Below the pieces are notes generated by a model. The model did no database searches. It saw only the letters and a list, made by a program, of their open reading frames with translations, and was not told where the DNA came from. A stretch of DNA of 64,000 nt, from the NCBI RefSeq assembly GCF_028471945.1, contig NZ_CP110128.1, positions 2,530,501-2,594,500 on the forward strand, read 5' to 3'. The DNA is from Pseudomonas sp. WJP1. GTDB lineage: Bacteria; Pseudomonadota; Gammaproteobacteria; Pseudomonadales; Pseudomonadaceae. Shown here piece by piece: positions 24,977 to 34,496 of this stretch. The first letter of the stretch is position 1. Every line of letters starts with the position of its first letter. The position numbers and the translations under genes are program-made.

Positions 24977-26191
24977 TCATGGGCAACTGGCCTGAACCAG
25001 AGGGTCAGGTCGATTCATCAAGCGCGCGGCCAACTCCAGCAACAACGCCACGACAATCGCCCCGGCCGCAATCACGAACATCAGTCCATGGTGGCCGCCG
25101 CTGGCATTGAACAGGGCCGAATAAGCGAACCCGGAAATGGCCTGGAAGGTGGCGAAGGACACCGTGGCGCGACTCCACACCACCTGTTGCTGATGATGCC
25201 CGGGGACCAGTTCGTGAACCCGCGCCAATGCCAACGGCACGATGCCCGGTGGGAACGAGCCGAGGATCAGTGCCAGCACAGCCAATGTCGCGAAGGAGCT
25301 GGAGACCGACAGCAGGGCCACGGCAATCGCCTGCACCACCAGCACCAGGCGGATACTCGGCTTCGCGCCCAGTTGATCCGCAAGAAAACCATAGCTCACC
25401 GGCCCGATAATCGCGCCGAGGCCGTACATCACCCAGATCAGCGCGCCGATGTGTTGCCCGGCGCCGAGGCCGCGCGCCACGTAATCCACCAGGAACACCA
25501 TGGCCGGCACCAGCCCCGCGGCCATGAGTGCGTATTGGGCGAACAGCAGGTAGACACCCGGGTGGGTGCGGGTCGGCGTGGTGTGGGTTGTCGCGGTCAT
25601 CGTGGCCTGGGGTGCCGCCGACGGCCAGCCAAACCAGCTGATGGCGGTCAGGACCAGTGCCAGCAAGCCGAGGCCCAACCAGGTTTGCTGCAGGCCCAGA
25701 CTCAACAGCGGCGGGACGATCGTTCCCGACCCGGCGATACCCAGCCCTATGCCGAGAAAGATCGCACCACTGGCCAGGCCTTTGCGTGAGGCCGGCACAT
25801 GGGGCAGTACCGTAGCCGCCACCAGCACCATGATCGCGCCGCCGGCAACGCCCGAGAGCAAGCGCCAGCCGAAGAACCAGCTCATGGACAAGGGAAAAGC
25901 GCAGGCGAAGAACGACAGGGTGACCGCCAGCATCATCAGGCGCAGCGCGGTTTTGTTGGACGTGCGACGGGCCAACGGATGGCCGATCAGTGCCCCGACC
26001 AGGTAGCCCACCAGGTTTGCGGCGCCGAGGTACACCACGTCGCCGGCGGAAAACCAGTGGGCCTGGATCAGCGAGGGGATCAGCGGCGTATAGGCAAAAC
26101 GCGCCAGGCCAATGCTGACCAGGCTGGCGCACAGGCCGGCAAGGATCGGCAGCCAGAACGCGTTGCGTGGGGTGTTCGAGGGACTGGGCAT
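24977..26191 (-). CDS. YbfB/YjiJ family MFS transporter
   Basis: A 404-residue protein with 12 predicted helices and the family's opening LPILAGLCASLVSIGLARFAYTPLIPSL, VGYLVGALIGHPLARR and GWRLLSGVAGGAIMVLVAATVLPHVPASRKG. AGGAGAG precedes the ATG. It is divergent from the LysR gene at 26305 and is followed 32 bp later by the quinone oxidoreductase, so a small-molecule export/detoxification pair controlled by that LysR is likely (inference). Confidence 0.92.
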   Translation of the reverse strand: MPSPSNTPRNAFWLPILAGLCASLVSIGLARFAYTPLIPSLIQAHWFSAGDVVYLGAANLVGYLVGALIGHPLARRTSNKTALRLMMLAVTLSFFACAFPLSMSWFFGWRLLSGVAGGAIMVLVAATVLPHVPASRKGLASGAIFLGIGLGIAGSGTIVPPLLSLGLQQTWLGLGLLALVLTAISWFGWPSAAPQATMTATTHTTPTRTHPGVYLLFAQYALMAAGLVPAMVFLVDYVARGLGAGQHIGALIWVMYGLGAIIGPVSYGFLADQLGAKPSIRLVLVVQAIAVALLSVSSSFATLAVLALILGSFPPGIVPLALARVHELVPGHHQQQVVWSRATVSFATFQAISGFAYSALFNASGGHHGLMFVIAAGAIVVALLLELAARLMNRPDPLVQASCP

Positions 26192-26242
26192 GGATGCTCT
26201 CCTGCTAGTTTTTCACTGGTGAACAGCTTAACCACCTTTACT

Positions 26243-26290
26243 GATGCACTTACGCAGCGAATTCGCGTTATGGTGATGCGTAAATGCATC
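26243..26290. promoter_or_regulatory. Long imperfect palindrome between MFS and LysR genes
   Basis: GATGCACTTACGCA (26243-26256) is almost the exact complement of TGCGTAAATGCATC (26277-26290), 13 of 14 positions, separated by 20 bp. It lies in the divergent promoter region and is the obvious candidate operator for the LysR regulator. Confidence 0.6.
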
Positions 26291-26304
26291 GGAGGGAGAA
26301 GCCC

Positions 26305-27186
26305 ATGAATTGGGATGACGCACGGGTATTTCTCGCGGTCTGCCGCGAGTCAACGCTGCGCGGTGCCGCGCGGGTGTTGGGTGTCGATCAGGCCACGGTC
26401 GGTCGGCGCATCACTGCGCTGGAAAAATCGTTGAGCGCCACGCTGTTCCTGCGTACCTCCGACGGGTATGCGCTGACCGCCGTGGGCGAAGCGGCCATGC
26501 GCGCGGTCGAGAAGATGGAGCATTCGGCGCTGGAACTGCAGCGGCGTATCCAGGGCCTCGATGACCGGCTGACGGGCACGGTGCGCGTGACCACCACCGA
26601 CTCACTGGCCATCGACTTCCTGATCCCGGCCGTCGCTCGCCTGCATCAACGTCACCCCGACGTGCGGGTGCAATTGGACGCTTCGACACAAATCCTCAGC
26701 CTGGCCAAGCGCGAAGCCGACATCGCCGTGCGCAATACCCGGCCGGACAACCCGGACCTCATCGCCCGGCGAATCGCCCGTTGGCCGGTGGGCCTGTTCG
26801 CCTCGCGAGCCTATGTGGATGCCCACGGTATACCCGAGCCGGGGTCGGCATTCGAAGGGCACGACCTGGTGGTGTATCAGCCGTATTTGCAGGCTGGCAA
26901 GGACATGACGCTGGTCAACGAACCTGTGGTGCGCGGGCGGATCGCCGCGAGCCTGAATTCCAGCCTGCTGGTGCGGCGATCCATTGCCGAGGGGATCGGG
27001 ATCGGGGAAATTTCGGTGTACGTCGGGCAGAAAGATGGGCTGGTCCGACTGTGGCCGGAGCGCACGCGGACGTTGCCGTATGACGTGTGGCTGGTGACCC
27101 ACGCGGACCTTCGACATACCGCGAGGGTCCGTGTGGTGATCGAGGAGATTGTCGAAGGGTTTTCCGGGGCCAATGTATCGGCGTGA
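26305..27186 (+). CDS. LysR family transcriptional regulator
   Basis: Start chosen at MNWDDARVFLAVCRESTLRGAARVLGV, directly after GGAGGGAG. The 293-residue protein has the LysR HTH at residues 3-62 (ALGVDQATVGRRITALE) and the effector domain beginning GTVRVTTTDSLAI. It differs from most CrgA-type members in the strong 'WDDARVFLAV' start typical of a Pseudomonas subgroup that regulates a divergent MFS or oxidoreductase gene. It probably controls the MFS/quinone-reductase pair through the palindrome at 26243-26290. Confidence 0.9.
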   Translation: MNWDDARVFLAVCRESTLRGAARVLGVDQATVGRRITALEKSLSATLFLRTSDGYALTAVGEAAMRAVEKMEHSALELQRRIQGLDDRLTGTVRVTTTDSLAIDFLIPAVARLHQRHPDVRVQLDASTQILSLAKREADIAVRNTRPDNPDLIARRIARWPVGLFASRAYVDAHGIPEPGSAFEGHDLVVYQPYLQAGKDMTLVNEPVVRGRIAASLNSSLLVRRSIAEGIGIGEISVYVGQKDGLVRLWPERTRTLPYDVWLVTHADLRHTARVRVVIEEIVEGFSGANVSA

Positions 27187-27188
27187 GA

Positions 27189-27911
27189 TTACGGCATTTC
27201 CGGCAGCTCTTGCGGCCGCAGGTCGAACACCAGTACTTCAGCATCCACCCCATTGTTCAAGGTCAGCAGCTGTTCTTCGCGAATCCGCACACCGTCGCCT
27301 TCCTGCATCGGCACGCCGTTGAGTTCGACGCGACCGCGAGCCACATGCACGTAGGCATAGCGATTGGCCGCCAGTTCCAGCGTGGCACTTTCCTTGCCAT
27401 CGATCAGGCCGGCATACACCCGTGCATCCTGGCGCACTTTCAGCGAGCCCTGGGCGCCGTCGGGGGAGATGATCAATTGCAGGCGACCGCGTTTCTTCTG
27501 GGTGCTGAAATGTTCTTGCTGATAGCGGGGCTTGGCACCGCTGACGTCCGGGACGATCCAGATTTGCAGGAAGTGCACGGGCCGCGAGTCCGAGTGGTTG
27601 TACTCGCTGTGCGCCACGCCGCTGCCGGCGCTCATCAACTGCACATCGCCAGGACGGATCACCGAGCCGGTTCCCAGGGTGTCCTTGTGTTCCAGCGCGC
27701 CCTCGAGCACATAGGAGAAAATCTCCATGTCGCGGTGCGGGTGCTGGCCGAAGCCTTTGCCGGCGGCCACGCGGTCATCGTTGATCACCAGCAGATCGGA
27801 AAAACCCTGTTCTTTCGGGTTGCGGTAGCTGGCGAAGGAAAAGGTATGGAACGACTTCAGCCAACCGTGATTGGCCAGGCCACGATCCGATGCTTTGCGA
27901 AGGGTCAGCAT
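27189..27911 (-). CDS. Pirin family protein (YhhW-like quercetin dioxygenase fold)
   Basis: Start chosen at MLTLRKASDRGLANHGWLKSFHTFSF, after AGGAGA; the ORF extends upstream into unrelated sequence. The 240-residue bicupin has the pirin motifs FGQHPHRDMEIFSYVLEGALEHKD (metal-ligand His, His, His, Glu) and AGSGVAHSEYNHS. YhhW of E. coli cleaves quercetin in vitro; the physiological role may be redox sensing or stress response. It is convergent with the LysR gene, stops 2 bp apart. Confidence 0.93.
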   Translation of the reverse strand: MLTLRKASDRGLANHGWLKSFHTFSFASYRNPKEQGFSDLLVINDDRVAAGKGFGQHPHRDMEIFSYVLEGALEHKDTLGTGSVIRPGDVQLMSAGSGVAHSEYNHSDSRPVHFLQIWIVPDVSGAKPRYQQEHFSTQKKRGRLQLIISPDGAQGSLKVRQDARVYAGLIDGKESATLELAANRYAYVHVARGRVELNGVPMQEGDGVRIREEQLLTLNNGVDAEVLVFDLRPQELPEMP

Positions 27912-28077
27912 GATGAAATCTCCTGTGGGGACGTTGATTCGTCCGAGTGAGGAGAAGGTTAATGTTAATCGATTGATGCAATAAGTAGATGAAAACTGAA
28001 ATACTGTCTCCTTCAGGTTGACAGTAATGTACGGACGACGCTCGGTCCACACTTCGGCATACTGCACAGCATTGACC

Positions 28078-28169
28078 TTGTGGGAGCGAGCCTGCTCGCG
28101 AAGCGATGTCACATTCCACGATGAATGTGACGGTTAGACCGCTATCGCGAGCAGGCTCACTCCTACAGG
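28078..28169. repeat. Paired REP elements (inverted)
   Basis: TGTGGGAGCGAGCCTGCTCGCG faces CGCGAGCAGGCTCACTCCTACAG over a short spacer containing the inverted ATGTCACATTC / GAATGTGACGG arms. Confidence 0.9.
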
Positions 28170-28214
28170 GGGCGGTGTAAGCATTCCTTTTTTGATTCCA
28201 GTGATTTTGAACCC

Positions 28215-29165
28215 ATGAAAACCGTAGCAATGGTGTTGTTCCCCGACTTTCTCCTGCTCGACATGGCCGGGCCCATGGAGGTGTTTTCCATTGCCAATCG
28301 TTATCTCAAGCCCGCCGACCACTACGTGCTGACGACCATTGGCACCGAGCCCGGCGCACTGCGGGCGTCCAATGGCGTGAAGGTGCAGGCGGACCTTCCT
28401 GTCGAGCAGGCCTGTGATGGCTTCGATTTGTTGCTGGTACCCGGTGGTCCCGGTGCCTACAACGAAAAACATCCGCCCTTGCTCGAGTGGCTCAAGCGCA
28501 ACGTCAGTCGATCGAAGGCCTATGGCTCGATCTGCACCGGAGCGTTTGTGCTGGGGCACGCCGGTTTGCTCGACGGCTATCGCGTGACTACCCACTGGCA
28601 TTACACCGAACGCCTGATCAAGGCATTCCCCAGGGCGACGGTTGAGACCGACCGGATTTACGTCGAGGACCGCAACCTCATCACTTCCGGCGGCGTCACC
28701 GCCGGCATTGACCTGGCGCTGGCGGTAGTCGCCCAGGACCATGGCAAGAAGGTCGCCCAGGACGTGGCCAAGGTGTTGTTGGTAGTCATGAAACGCCAGG
28801 GTGGCCAGGCGCAGTTCAGCCCGTTGATGGCGGCGGTGGCCCCCCATGAAACGGCCATCACCCGGGTGCAGAACCATGTGCTCGAACACCTGGACGAAAC
28901 CTTCAGCATTGAACGCATGGCTGGCCTCGCCAACATGAGCCCGCGGCATTTCGCCAGGGTCTTTGCCCGGGAAGTGAACATGACACCCATGGAGTTCCTG
29001 CAAAGCGCACGCATCGACTGCGCCAGGAACCTGCTTGAAACCGGTGACTTGCCGCTCAAGACCGTGGCGTTCAAAAGCGGCTTTGGCAGCGTGCGCCACA
29101 TGCGTTTCCTGTTCGCTGAAAAGCTCGGCCTGACCCCGAGCCAGTACCGCGAACAATTCAGCTAG
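28215..29165 (+). CDS. GlxA family transcriptional regulator (DJ-1/PfpI plus AraC HTH)
   Basis: A 316-residue protein with an N-terminal DJ-1/PfpI-like domain (VLFPDFLLLDMAGPMEVFSIAN; LLLVPGGPGAY; SICTGAFVLGHAGLLDG with the nucleophile-elbow Cys; TTHWHY) and a C-terminal AraC HTH (FSIERMAGLANMSPRHFARVFAREVNMTPMEFLQSARID; KTVAFKSGFGSVRHMRFLFAEKLGLTPSQYR). Such regulators (GbdR, CdhR, ArgR-like) sense amino-acid or quaternary-amine metabolites. The target genes are not obvious here; a REP pair precedes it. Confidence 0.92.
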   Translation: MKTVAMVLFPDFLLLDMAGPMEVFSIANRYLKPADHYVLTTIGTEPGALRASNGVKVQADLPVEQACDGFDLLLVPGGPGAYNEKHPPLLEWLKRNVSRSKAYGSICTGAFVLGHAGLLDGYRVTTHWHYTERLIKAFPRATVETDRIYVEDRNLITSGGVTAGIDLALAVVAQDHGKKVAQDVAKVLLVVMKRQGGQAQFSPLMAAVAPHETAITRVQNHVLEHLDETFSIERMAGLANMSPRHFARVFAREVNMTPMEFLQSARIDCARNLLETGDLPLKTVAFKSGFGSVRHMRFLFAEKLGLTPSQYREQFS

Positions 29166-29325
29166 CGCCCATGTCCGTAGTGCGCACCCTAATGGCCGTG
29201 ACGCTCCCCACGTGGCTGTTGTACCGTCACCCGGGCCTGCCAAGATACCGCTGAACTCATTGCAAGGAAGGTACGGAGCCTGGATGGCCTCACGTGCCGG
29301 GCAGGTTTCCAGCGGGTGAACGTGG

Positions 29326-30810
29326 ATGAACAGCCTTACAAACCCAACCAGCGACACGGTGCTGCACTTCGGCCCCTACGCGTTCCACCTCCATCAACGA
29401 CTGGTGTTGGAAGGTGATCAACCGTTGCGCCTGGGCGGGCGCGCACTGGATATCTTGCAGGTGCTGCTCGAGCATGCAGGCTCGGTGGTCAGCAAGGGCG
29501 AGCTGATTGCCCGGGTCTGGCCGAGGTCGGTGGTCGAGGAAATCAACTTGCGCGTGCATATTGCGGCGCTGCGTCGGGCATTTCGTGATGGGCAGGACGG
29601 GCATTGCTACATCGCCACTGTTCCCGAGCGTGGCTACAGCTTTGTCGCGCCGGTGCGCCAGGCGATGGAGCTTACGCCTTTGACCCGCGACGCCGTTGCG
29701 GCTCCTCCACACAATCTGCCGGCGCGACTCACGCCCGTCACCGGTCGCGATGCCATCGTCGGCAGCCTGGTGCGGCAGTTGCCGGTGCGCCGTTGCATGA
29801 CCCTGGTCGGGCCCTGTGGCATCGGCAAGACCACCGTTGCCCTGCGAGTCGCCGAATTGCTGTTGCAGCACTATCGCGATGGCGTGTGGCGGGTGGATCT
29901 GGCGATGATCGATGACCCGGCGCAGCTGGTCGATCATCTGAAGCGCACCTTGCAGCTGGGCATCGGCACGCCCCTGGACGCGTTGGGACAATGGCATGCA
30001 TTGCTGGTTTTCGACAATTGCGAACACCTGCTTGAAGGTTGCCGGACACTGGTCGAGGCGCTGCTGAATTCGGCACCTCGCTTGTCGATTCTCGTCACCA
30101 GCCGTGAACCGCTGCGAGCCAGCGACGAAACACTCCTGCCTTTGCCGCCGTTGCTGGTACCACCCGCGTCGGCATTGTGCAGTCTCGATGAATTCATGGG
30201 CTATTCGGCGGTGCAGTTGTTCGTCAGCCGTGCCCGCGCCCGCCAGCAAGGATTTGCCCTGCGTGAGCAGGACCTCAAGGCCGTGCGCGAAATCTGTCGG
30301 CGACTCGATGGTTTGCCCTTGGCCATCGAGCTGGCGGCGGCGCAGATCGATGCGCTGGCGCTGGTGGGAATGCAAGCGCAACTGGATAACTGCTTTCAGA
30401 TGCTGACCCAGGGGCGACGCACGGCAGTCCCGCGGCACCAGACCCTGAAGGCGGCCCTGGACTGGAGCTATGAGCGGCTGACACCGATGGAGCAAACGGT
30501 GTTGCAGCGTCTGGCGGTGTTCAAGTCGGCGTTCACAATGGACGCGGCGATGGCCGTGATCAGTTGCGCGATGCTGCCGCCGTCCAGTCTGGCCGGCGTC
30601 ATGGAAGGCCTGGCGCATAAATCGCTGCTGTCGCTGGAGCTGGTCCGCGGCGTGACCCGCTATCGCTTCCTCAACACGACACGCTGTTATGCCCTGGAAA
30701 AACTCGAACAGAGCGGGGCGTTGCGCACCTTCGAAATGCGCTACGCCGGCTACGTCAGTCATACCCGCCGACCTTCAGCCAGGCAGGTGAGCCTGCAGCT
30801 CGCCGAGTAA
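29326..30810 (+). CDS. Winged-helix DNA-binding / NB-ARC-like ATPase regulator, short form
   Basis: A 494-residue regulator with an OmpR/PhoB-type winged helix (residues 15-110; LRLGGRALDILQVLLEHAGSVVSKGELIARVWPRSVVEEINLRVHIAALRRAF...GHCYIATVPERGYSFVAPV) and an NTPase domain with Walker A GPCGIGKTT (162-169), LLVFDNCEHL and LVTSREPLRASDE. It is homologous over its length to the N-terminal half of the convergent 934-residue gene, but stops about where that protein's helical C-terminal half begins. The last 36 bases overlap that gene's 3' end. It looks truncated. Confidence 0.82.
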   Translation: MNSLTNPTSDTVLHFGPYAFHLHQRLVLEGDQPLRLGGRALDILQVLLEHAGSVVSKGELIARVWPRSVVEEINLRVHIAALRRAFRDGQDGHCYIATVPERGYSFVAPVRQAMELTPLTRDAVAAPPHNLPARLTPVTGRDAIVGSLVRQLPVRRCMTLVGPCGIGKTTVALRVAELLLQHYRDGVWRVDLAMIDDPAQLVDHLKRTLQLGIGTPLDALGQWHALLVFDNCEHLLEGCRTLVEALLNSAPRLSILVTSREPLRASDETLLPLPPLLVPPASALCSLDEFMGYSAVQLFVSRARARQQGFALREQDLKAVREICRRLDGLPLAIELAAAQIDALALVGMQAQLDNCFQMLTQGRRTAVPRHQTLKAALDWSYERLTPMEQTVLQRLAVFKSAFTMDAAMAVISCAMLPPSSLAGVMEGLAHKSLLSLELVRGVTRYRFLNTTRCYALEKLEQSGALRTFEMRYAGYVSHTRRPSARQVSLQLAE

Positions 30811-33579
30811 CCGCTGCACAGCGACCAGGTCCGGCGTGGCATGGCCTTCGGTAAACCGCTGGTAGATCGGCGACAGCAGCTCCCGGGCTTGGCGGTAGCG
30901 GCCCTGGCGCTGCCAAAGCCGCGCCAGCGAGGTGGCGCTGCGCAGCTCCCAGGCCAGGGCGCCCTGGGCTTTTGCCACGTTGAGTGCCTTGATCAACAGG
31001 GTCTCGGCGGCACAGTTTTTTACCGGGCACTCGGCAGCCAGCAAAGCATTGGCCCTGGCCCGCAGAATCTCCGCGGTGCTCCAGCCTGCCACGCCGGTCT
31101 CGGCGCGTTGCAGCAAATCGTCATCGACCAGGCCGCTGTCGAGGGTGACCATGATTTCCTTGATCAGACCCACACCCGGGCGAGGCAGCGCAGGGGCCTC
31201 GGCACTGTCGATGACCTGCGCATAGTGGCGCGCCCAGGTGTAGAACAGCAGCACCGAGTGTTTCTGCGCTTGTTCCAGCAACAGGCGCAAGAGTTCGCGA
31301 GCGGTTTGGCCGTCGCCGTTGTAATGGGCGATCAGGCAACCCGACAGCGCCAGGGTGTAGCAGATCGATGTGCCATGGTTGATCTGCAGCGCAACGTCCA
31401 GCGCCTGCCGGGCCGTACGCCAGGCTTGCTCGGGTTGGCCCTGGACCCAGAGGATGCGGGCAAGGATGGTCAGGGCCGCCACGCTCTGGTCGTACTGCAC
31501 GCCAAACCCGTGGGTGAAGCGGTTGAGATGGCCGCTGTGGGCCATGCGCTGGATCACCTCTTCGGCGTTCATCCGCGCCCGTTGCTGATCGCCGGCAAAG
31601 TGCAGGGTCAGCACGCGCAAGCGATGGGTGCTCAAGGACAGCGCCGCGTCGCGATGCAGCCCCAGTCGGTCGAATTGCTCGCTCTGTTCCAGGGCCATTT
31701 GATAATGGCCGCAACTGAGGTTGACCGCCAGGTGCCCGGAAACGGCGCGCAATTGTCCGGCCACGTCGTTGCACTGATTGGCAAGGGCCCGGGCGCTGAC
31801 GAAGGCTTCGATGGTTTCGGCAGTGCCGCCCTGGGCGTGGTAACAGGTGCTGCCCAGGGCCAGTTTCAGCAGCATTTTCAGTTGTGGGCAGGGTTCTGGC
31901 GCTGCATCGAGCAGCGTCAGGGCCTTGCGCACATAACCGCCGTACTCGTTGAGCAGCGACAGTTCCTGCCACAGCGGCGTGGACGTCGCGGTCAGGCGGA
32001 TGGCCAGCGCATGCGGCCCTGACGCGGACAGCCCCCAGTCGAGCGCCGCACGGATGTCTTGCAAGCCGCGGGCATAACGTTCGATCCACTGCCCGGTGGG
32101 AATCTGTTCCCAGTCGTTCTGAGCCTGCTGCATCAGGGCCAGGCATCTTTGGGCGTGGCGGTCGCGGGTGGCGGGCAGTTCAGCGCTCTGTTCGAGTTTT
32201 TCCAGCGCATAACTGCGGGTGGTGTCGAGCAGGCGGTAGAACACCTCTTCGTCCCCGACGTCCACGTTCAGCAGCGACTTGGCCACCAGTTGCGTGATCG
32301 AGCCAAACACCTCGCGCGGTTCAATGTGTTCGCCAACGATCACCGCCGCTGCCGATTCCAGGGTGAAGCCACCGCGGAAGATGCCCAGTCGACGCAGGCA
32401 GGTTTGTTCGCAGGCATTGAGCAGGTTGAAGCTCCAGTCCAGCGTCGTGCGCAGCGTCTGATGCCGGCCCAGGGTCGTCTGGCTGCTGTGGGTGAGCAGA
32501 CGAAAACGTTCCTGCAATTGCGTCAGCAAACCCTGCAGGCCAAGGTTCGCGACTTGCGCAGCCGCCAGTTCCAGGGCCAGCGGAATGCCGTCCAGGCGCC
32601 GGCAGATGTCGATCACCAGCGGCAATTGGGCGTCGGTCAGCTCAAAGTTGTCGTGGTTGGCCATGGCCCGCTCGACAAACAGCTGCAGCGCGGAAAAACC
32701 CAGGGCCTGGGTGCGGTCCAGCACGGCGATGGGCGGGGGGCAGTCCAGTGATTCCAGGCGCTGCACGAATTCACCCTCGGCGCGCAGGCTCTCGCGGCTG
32801 GTGGCCAGGATATGCACCTGTGGCGCGCCTCTCAGCAGGCTTTCACACAACAGCGCCACGCTGTCGATCAGGTGTTCGCAGTTGTCGATCACCAGCAACA
32901 TATGCCGGTCGCGCAGGAACGTGGCGAGGCTGTTCATCGGTTCGCTGTCGTGCAGGGACAGTTCCAGCACGGCCGCCAGATGACCGCTGATCATCGACGG
33001 ATCGTTGATCGGCGTCAGGTCCAGCAGGCGGATGCCGTCGCGGTAGCGGCCGATCAGTTGCTCGGCAACGCGCAGGGCGACGGTGGTCTTGCCGATGCCG
33101 CCGGGGCCGACGAGTGTGATGAAGCGCTGCCGTGGCAGGTGCGCCATCAGGCTGTCGACCAGCACCTGGCGGCCGATCAGGCGGGTGCGACGCAAGGGCA
33201 GGTTGTGGCCACTCGATTCAACGGTGTCGCTTTGTGGGCCTTGCCCGGCATGTCCCAGCGAACACGGCGCAACAAAGCTGTAGCCGCGCTGGGCCACGGT
33301 GACGATGTAGCGCTGGCCGGCCTGACCGTCACCGAGGGCTTTGCGCAGAGCGGCCATGTGCACCCGCAGGTTGATCTCTTCCACCACGCTGTCGGGCCAG
33401 ATTTGCGCCATCAGGTCTTGCTTGCTGACCACCTTCCCGGCGTGTTCCAGCAGGATCAACAGGATGTCCATGGCGCGTCGGCCCAGGCGCAGGGGGCGCT
33501 CGGATTCCATCACCAGACGTTGTCCGGGGTAGATCCTGTAGGGGCCGAAATGCACAGCCTGTTCGGGGGCGAAGGTCAA
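30775..33579 (-). CDS. Winged-helix DNA-binding / NTPase regulator, full length
   Basis: A 934-residue regulator: OmpR/PhoB-type winged helix (residues 9-110, MESERPLRLGRRAMDILLILLEHAGKVVSKQDLMAQIWPDSVVEEINLRVHMAALRKAL), P-loop NTPase with GPGGIGKTTVALRVAEQL, LLVIDNCEHLIDS and LATSRESLRAEGE, and a long helical C-terminus (residues 480-934) resembling TPR-type repeats used as a signal-sensing lid. It belongs to the same class as Pseudomonas 'ATPase' regulators that control secondary metabolism or catabolism. It is convergent with its truncated paralogue and divergent from the flavodoxin-type gene at 33889. Confidence 0.85.
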   Translation of the reverse strand: MTFAPEQAVHFGPYRIYPGQRLVMESERPLRLGRRAMDILLILLEHAGKVVSKQDLMAQIWPDSVVEEINLRVHMAALRKALGDGQAGQRYIVTVAQRGYSFVAPCSLGHAGQGPQSDTVESSGHNLPLRRTRLIGRQVLVDSLMAHLPRQRFITLVGPGGIGKTTVALRVAEQLIGRYRDGIRLLDLTPINDPSMISGHLAAVLELSLHDSEPMNSLATFLRDRHMLLVIDNCEHLIDSVALLCESLLRGAPQVHILATSRESLRAEGEFVQRLESLDCPPPIAVLDRTQALGFSALQLFVERAMANHDNFELTDAQLPLVIDICRRLDGIPLALELAAAQVANLGLQGLLTQLQERFRLLTHSSQTTLGRHQTLRTTLDWSFNLLNACEQTCLRRLGIFRGGFTLESAAAVIVGEHIEPREVFGSITQLVAKSLLNVDVGDEEVFYRLLDTTRSYALEKLEQSAELPATRDRHAQRCLALMQQAQNDWEQIPTGQWIERYARGLQDIRAALDWGLSASGPHALAIRLTATSTPLWQELSLLNEYGGYVRKALTLLDAAPEPCPQLKMLLKLALGSTCYHAQGGTAETIEAFVSARALANQCNDVAGQLRAVSGHLAVNLSCGHYQMALEQSEQFDRLGLHRDAALSLSTHRLRVLTLHFAGDQQRARMNAEEVIQRMAHSGHLNRFTHGFGVQYDQSVAALTILARILWVQGQPEQAWRTARQALDVALQINHGTSICYTLALSGCLIAHYNGDGQTARELLRLLLEQAQKHSVLLFYTWARHYAQVIDSAEAPALPRPGVGLIKEIMVTLDSGLVDDDLLQRAETGVAGWSTAEILRARANALLAAECPVKNCAAETLLIKALNVAKAQGALAWELRSATSLARLWQRQGRYRQARELLSPIYQRFTEGHATPDLVAVQRLLGELQAHLPG

Positions 33580-33888
33580 CGGGTCACTCCTGCATGCATG
33601 CGTCTGGAACGCGCTTTTCGAGCATATTCCTCAGGTTTTTGCCGCCGTGCAATGCGCTGCGCGGGTGACTGTTGTTCAAGTGCATTGAATGTTGAGTATC
33701 AGGTAAAGCCGGGCGTCCCGTGAACATTGGTCGGGGACGCGGTAAACCGTTCCGTCGGGACTTTTGCCGTGCCAGGGAAAATTAACAACGTTTAACTCGT
33801 CGTGCGTCCGGTCTACGCCCAAAACTCTGCCTCTTCAACTTCCACCGGTCGTGTGGAAGCCAGCTCACGCCCACAAAGGACGCCGGAA
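33580..33888. promoter_or_regulatory. Intergenic promoter region with a 20-bp operator-like motif
   Basis: This 309-bp gap between divergent genes contains the motif AATTAACAACGTTTAACTCG (33779-33798 region), found again inverted at 35847-35865 upstream of the AraC/LysR pair. The AT-rich stretch GAAAATTAACAACG at 33777-33790 fits a promoter for the plus-strand flavodoxin-type gene. No other ORF is supported. Confidence 0.5.
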
Positions 33889-34464
33889 ATGAGCAAGGTG
33901 GTGGTGGTCTATCACAGCGGTTACGGGCACACCCGGGTCATGGCCGAAGCCGTGGCCCAGGGTGTGCAACGGCACGTGGGCAGCACCTGCCAACTCATTG
34001 CCGTCGAAGACGTGGACGAACACTGGGCGTGTCTGCACCACGCCGATGCGATCATTTTCGGTGCGCCGACCTACATGGGCAGCGCTTCGGCGGCCTTCAA
34101 GGCCTTCATGGAGGCCACGGCGGCGTTTTACCTGGCGCAACCGTGGCGCGACAAACTGGCGGCCGGCTTTACCAATTCCGGCTGCCTGTGCGGCGACAAA
34201 CTCAACACCTTGCTGCAGATGGCGGTGTTCGCCGCCCAGCATTCGATGATCTGGGTTGGCCTCGACCTGCTGCCCGCACGCTCCGCCACGGGCGTGTTCG
34301 AGGGGCAAATGAACCGGCTGGGCAGTTCGTTGGGCGCCATGGCCCAGTCGAATGTCGAACAGTCCCCCGACCTGGCACCTCCCGCCGAGGACCGCTGCAC
34401 CGCGGCACACCTGGGCGAGCGCGTGGCGCGGCTGGCCGAACGAATGGGCCGCGCATCCGATTGA
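33889..34464 (+). CDS. WrbA/flavodoxin-like NAD(P)H-dependent oxidoreductase
   Basis: Start chosen at MSKVVVVYHSGYGHTRVMAEAVAQGV, after AAAGGA. The 191-residue protein has the flavodoxin-like FMN pattern VYHSGYGHT, DAIIFGAPTYMGSASAAFKAFME and the loop FTNSGCLCGDKLNTLLQ, matching WrbA-like NAD(P)H:quinone reductases of the flavodoxin_2/FMN_red clan. It is the first gene of a two-gene operon with the chloroperoxidase-like hydrolase 32 bp downstream. Confidence 0.88.
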   Translation: MSKVVVVYHSGYGHTRVMAEAVAQGVQRHVGSTCQLIAVEDVDEHWACLHHADAIIFGAPTYMGSASAAFKAFMEATAAFYLAQPWRDKLAAGFTNSGCLCGDKLNTLLQMAVFAAQHSMIWVGLDLLPARSATGVFEGQMNRLGSSLGAMAQSNVEQSPDLAPPAEDRCTAAHLGERVARLAERMGRASD

Positions 34465-34496
34465 TTGACTCAAACCCCACGTAAGGAGCACGCCCC

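Noticed and set aside
24977..26132. A 375-codon Arg/Gly-rich frame overlapping the MFS gene
   Set aside because: It is a frame-shifted shadow; the other frame has 12 hydrophobic helices and an AGGAGAG start site.
29290..30762. A 490-codon minus-strand frame over the short NTPase regulator
   Set aside because: The plus-strand Walker A and winged helix settle the coding strand.
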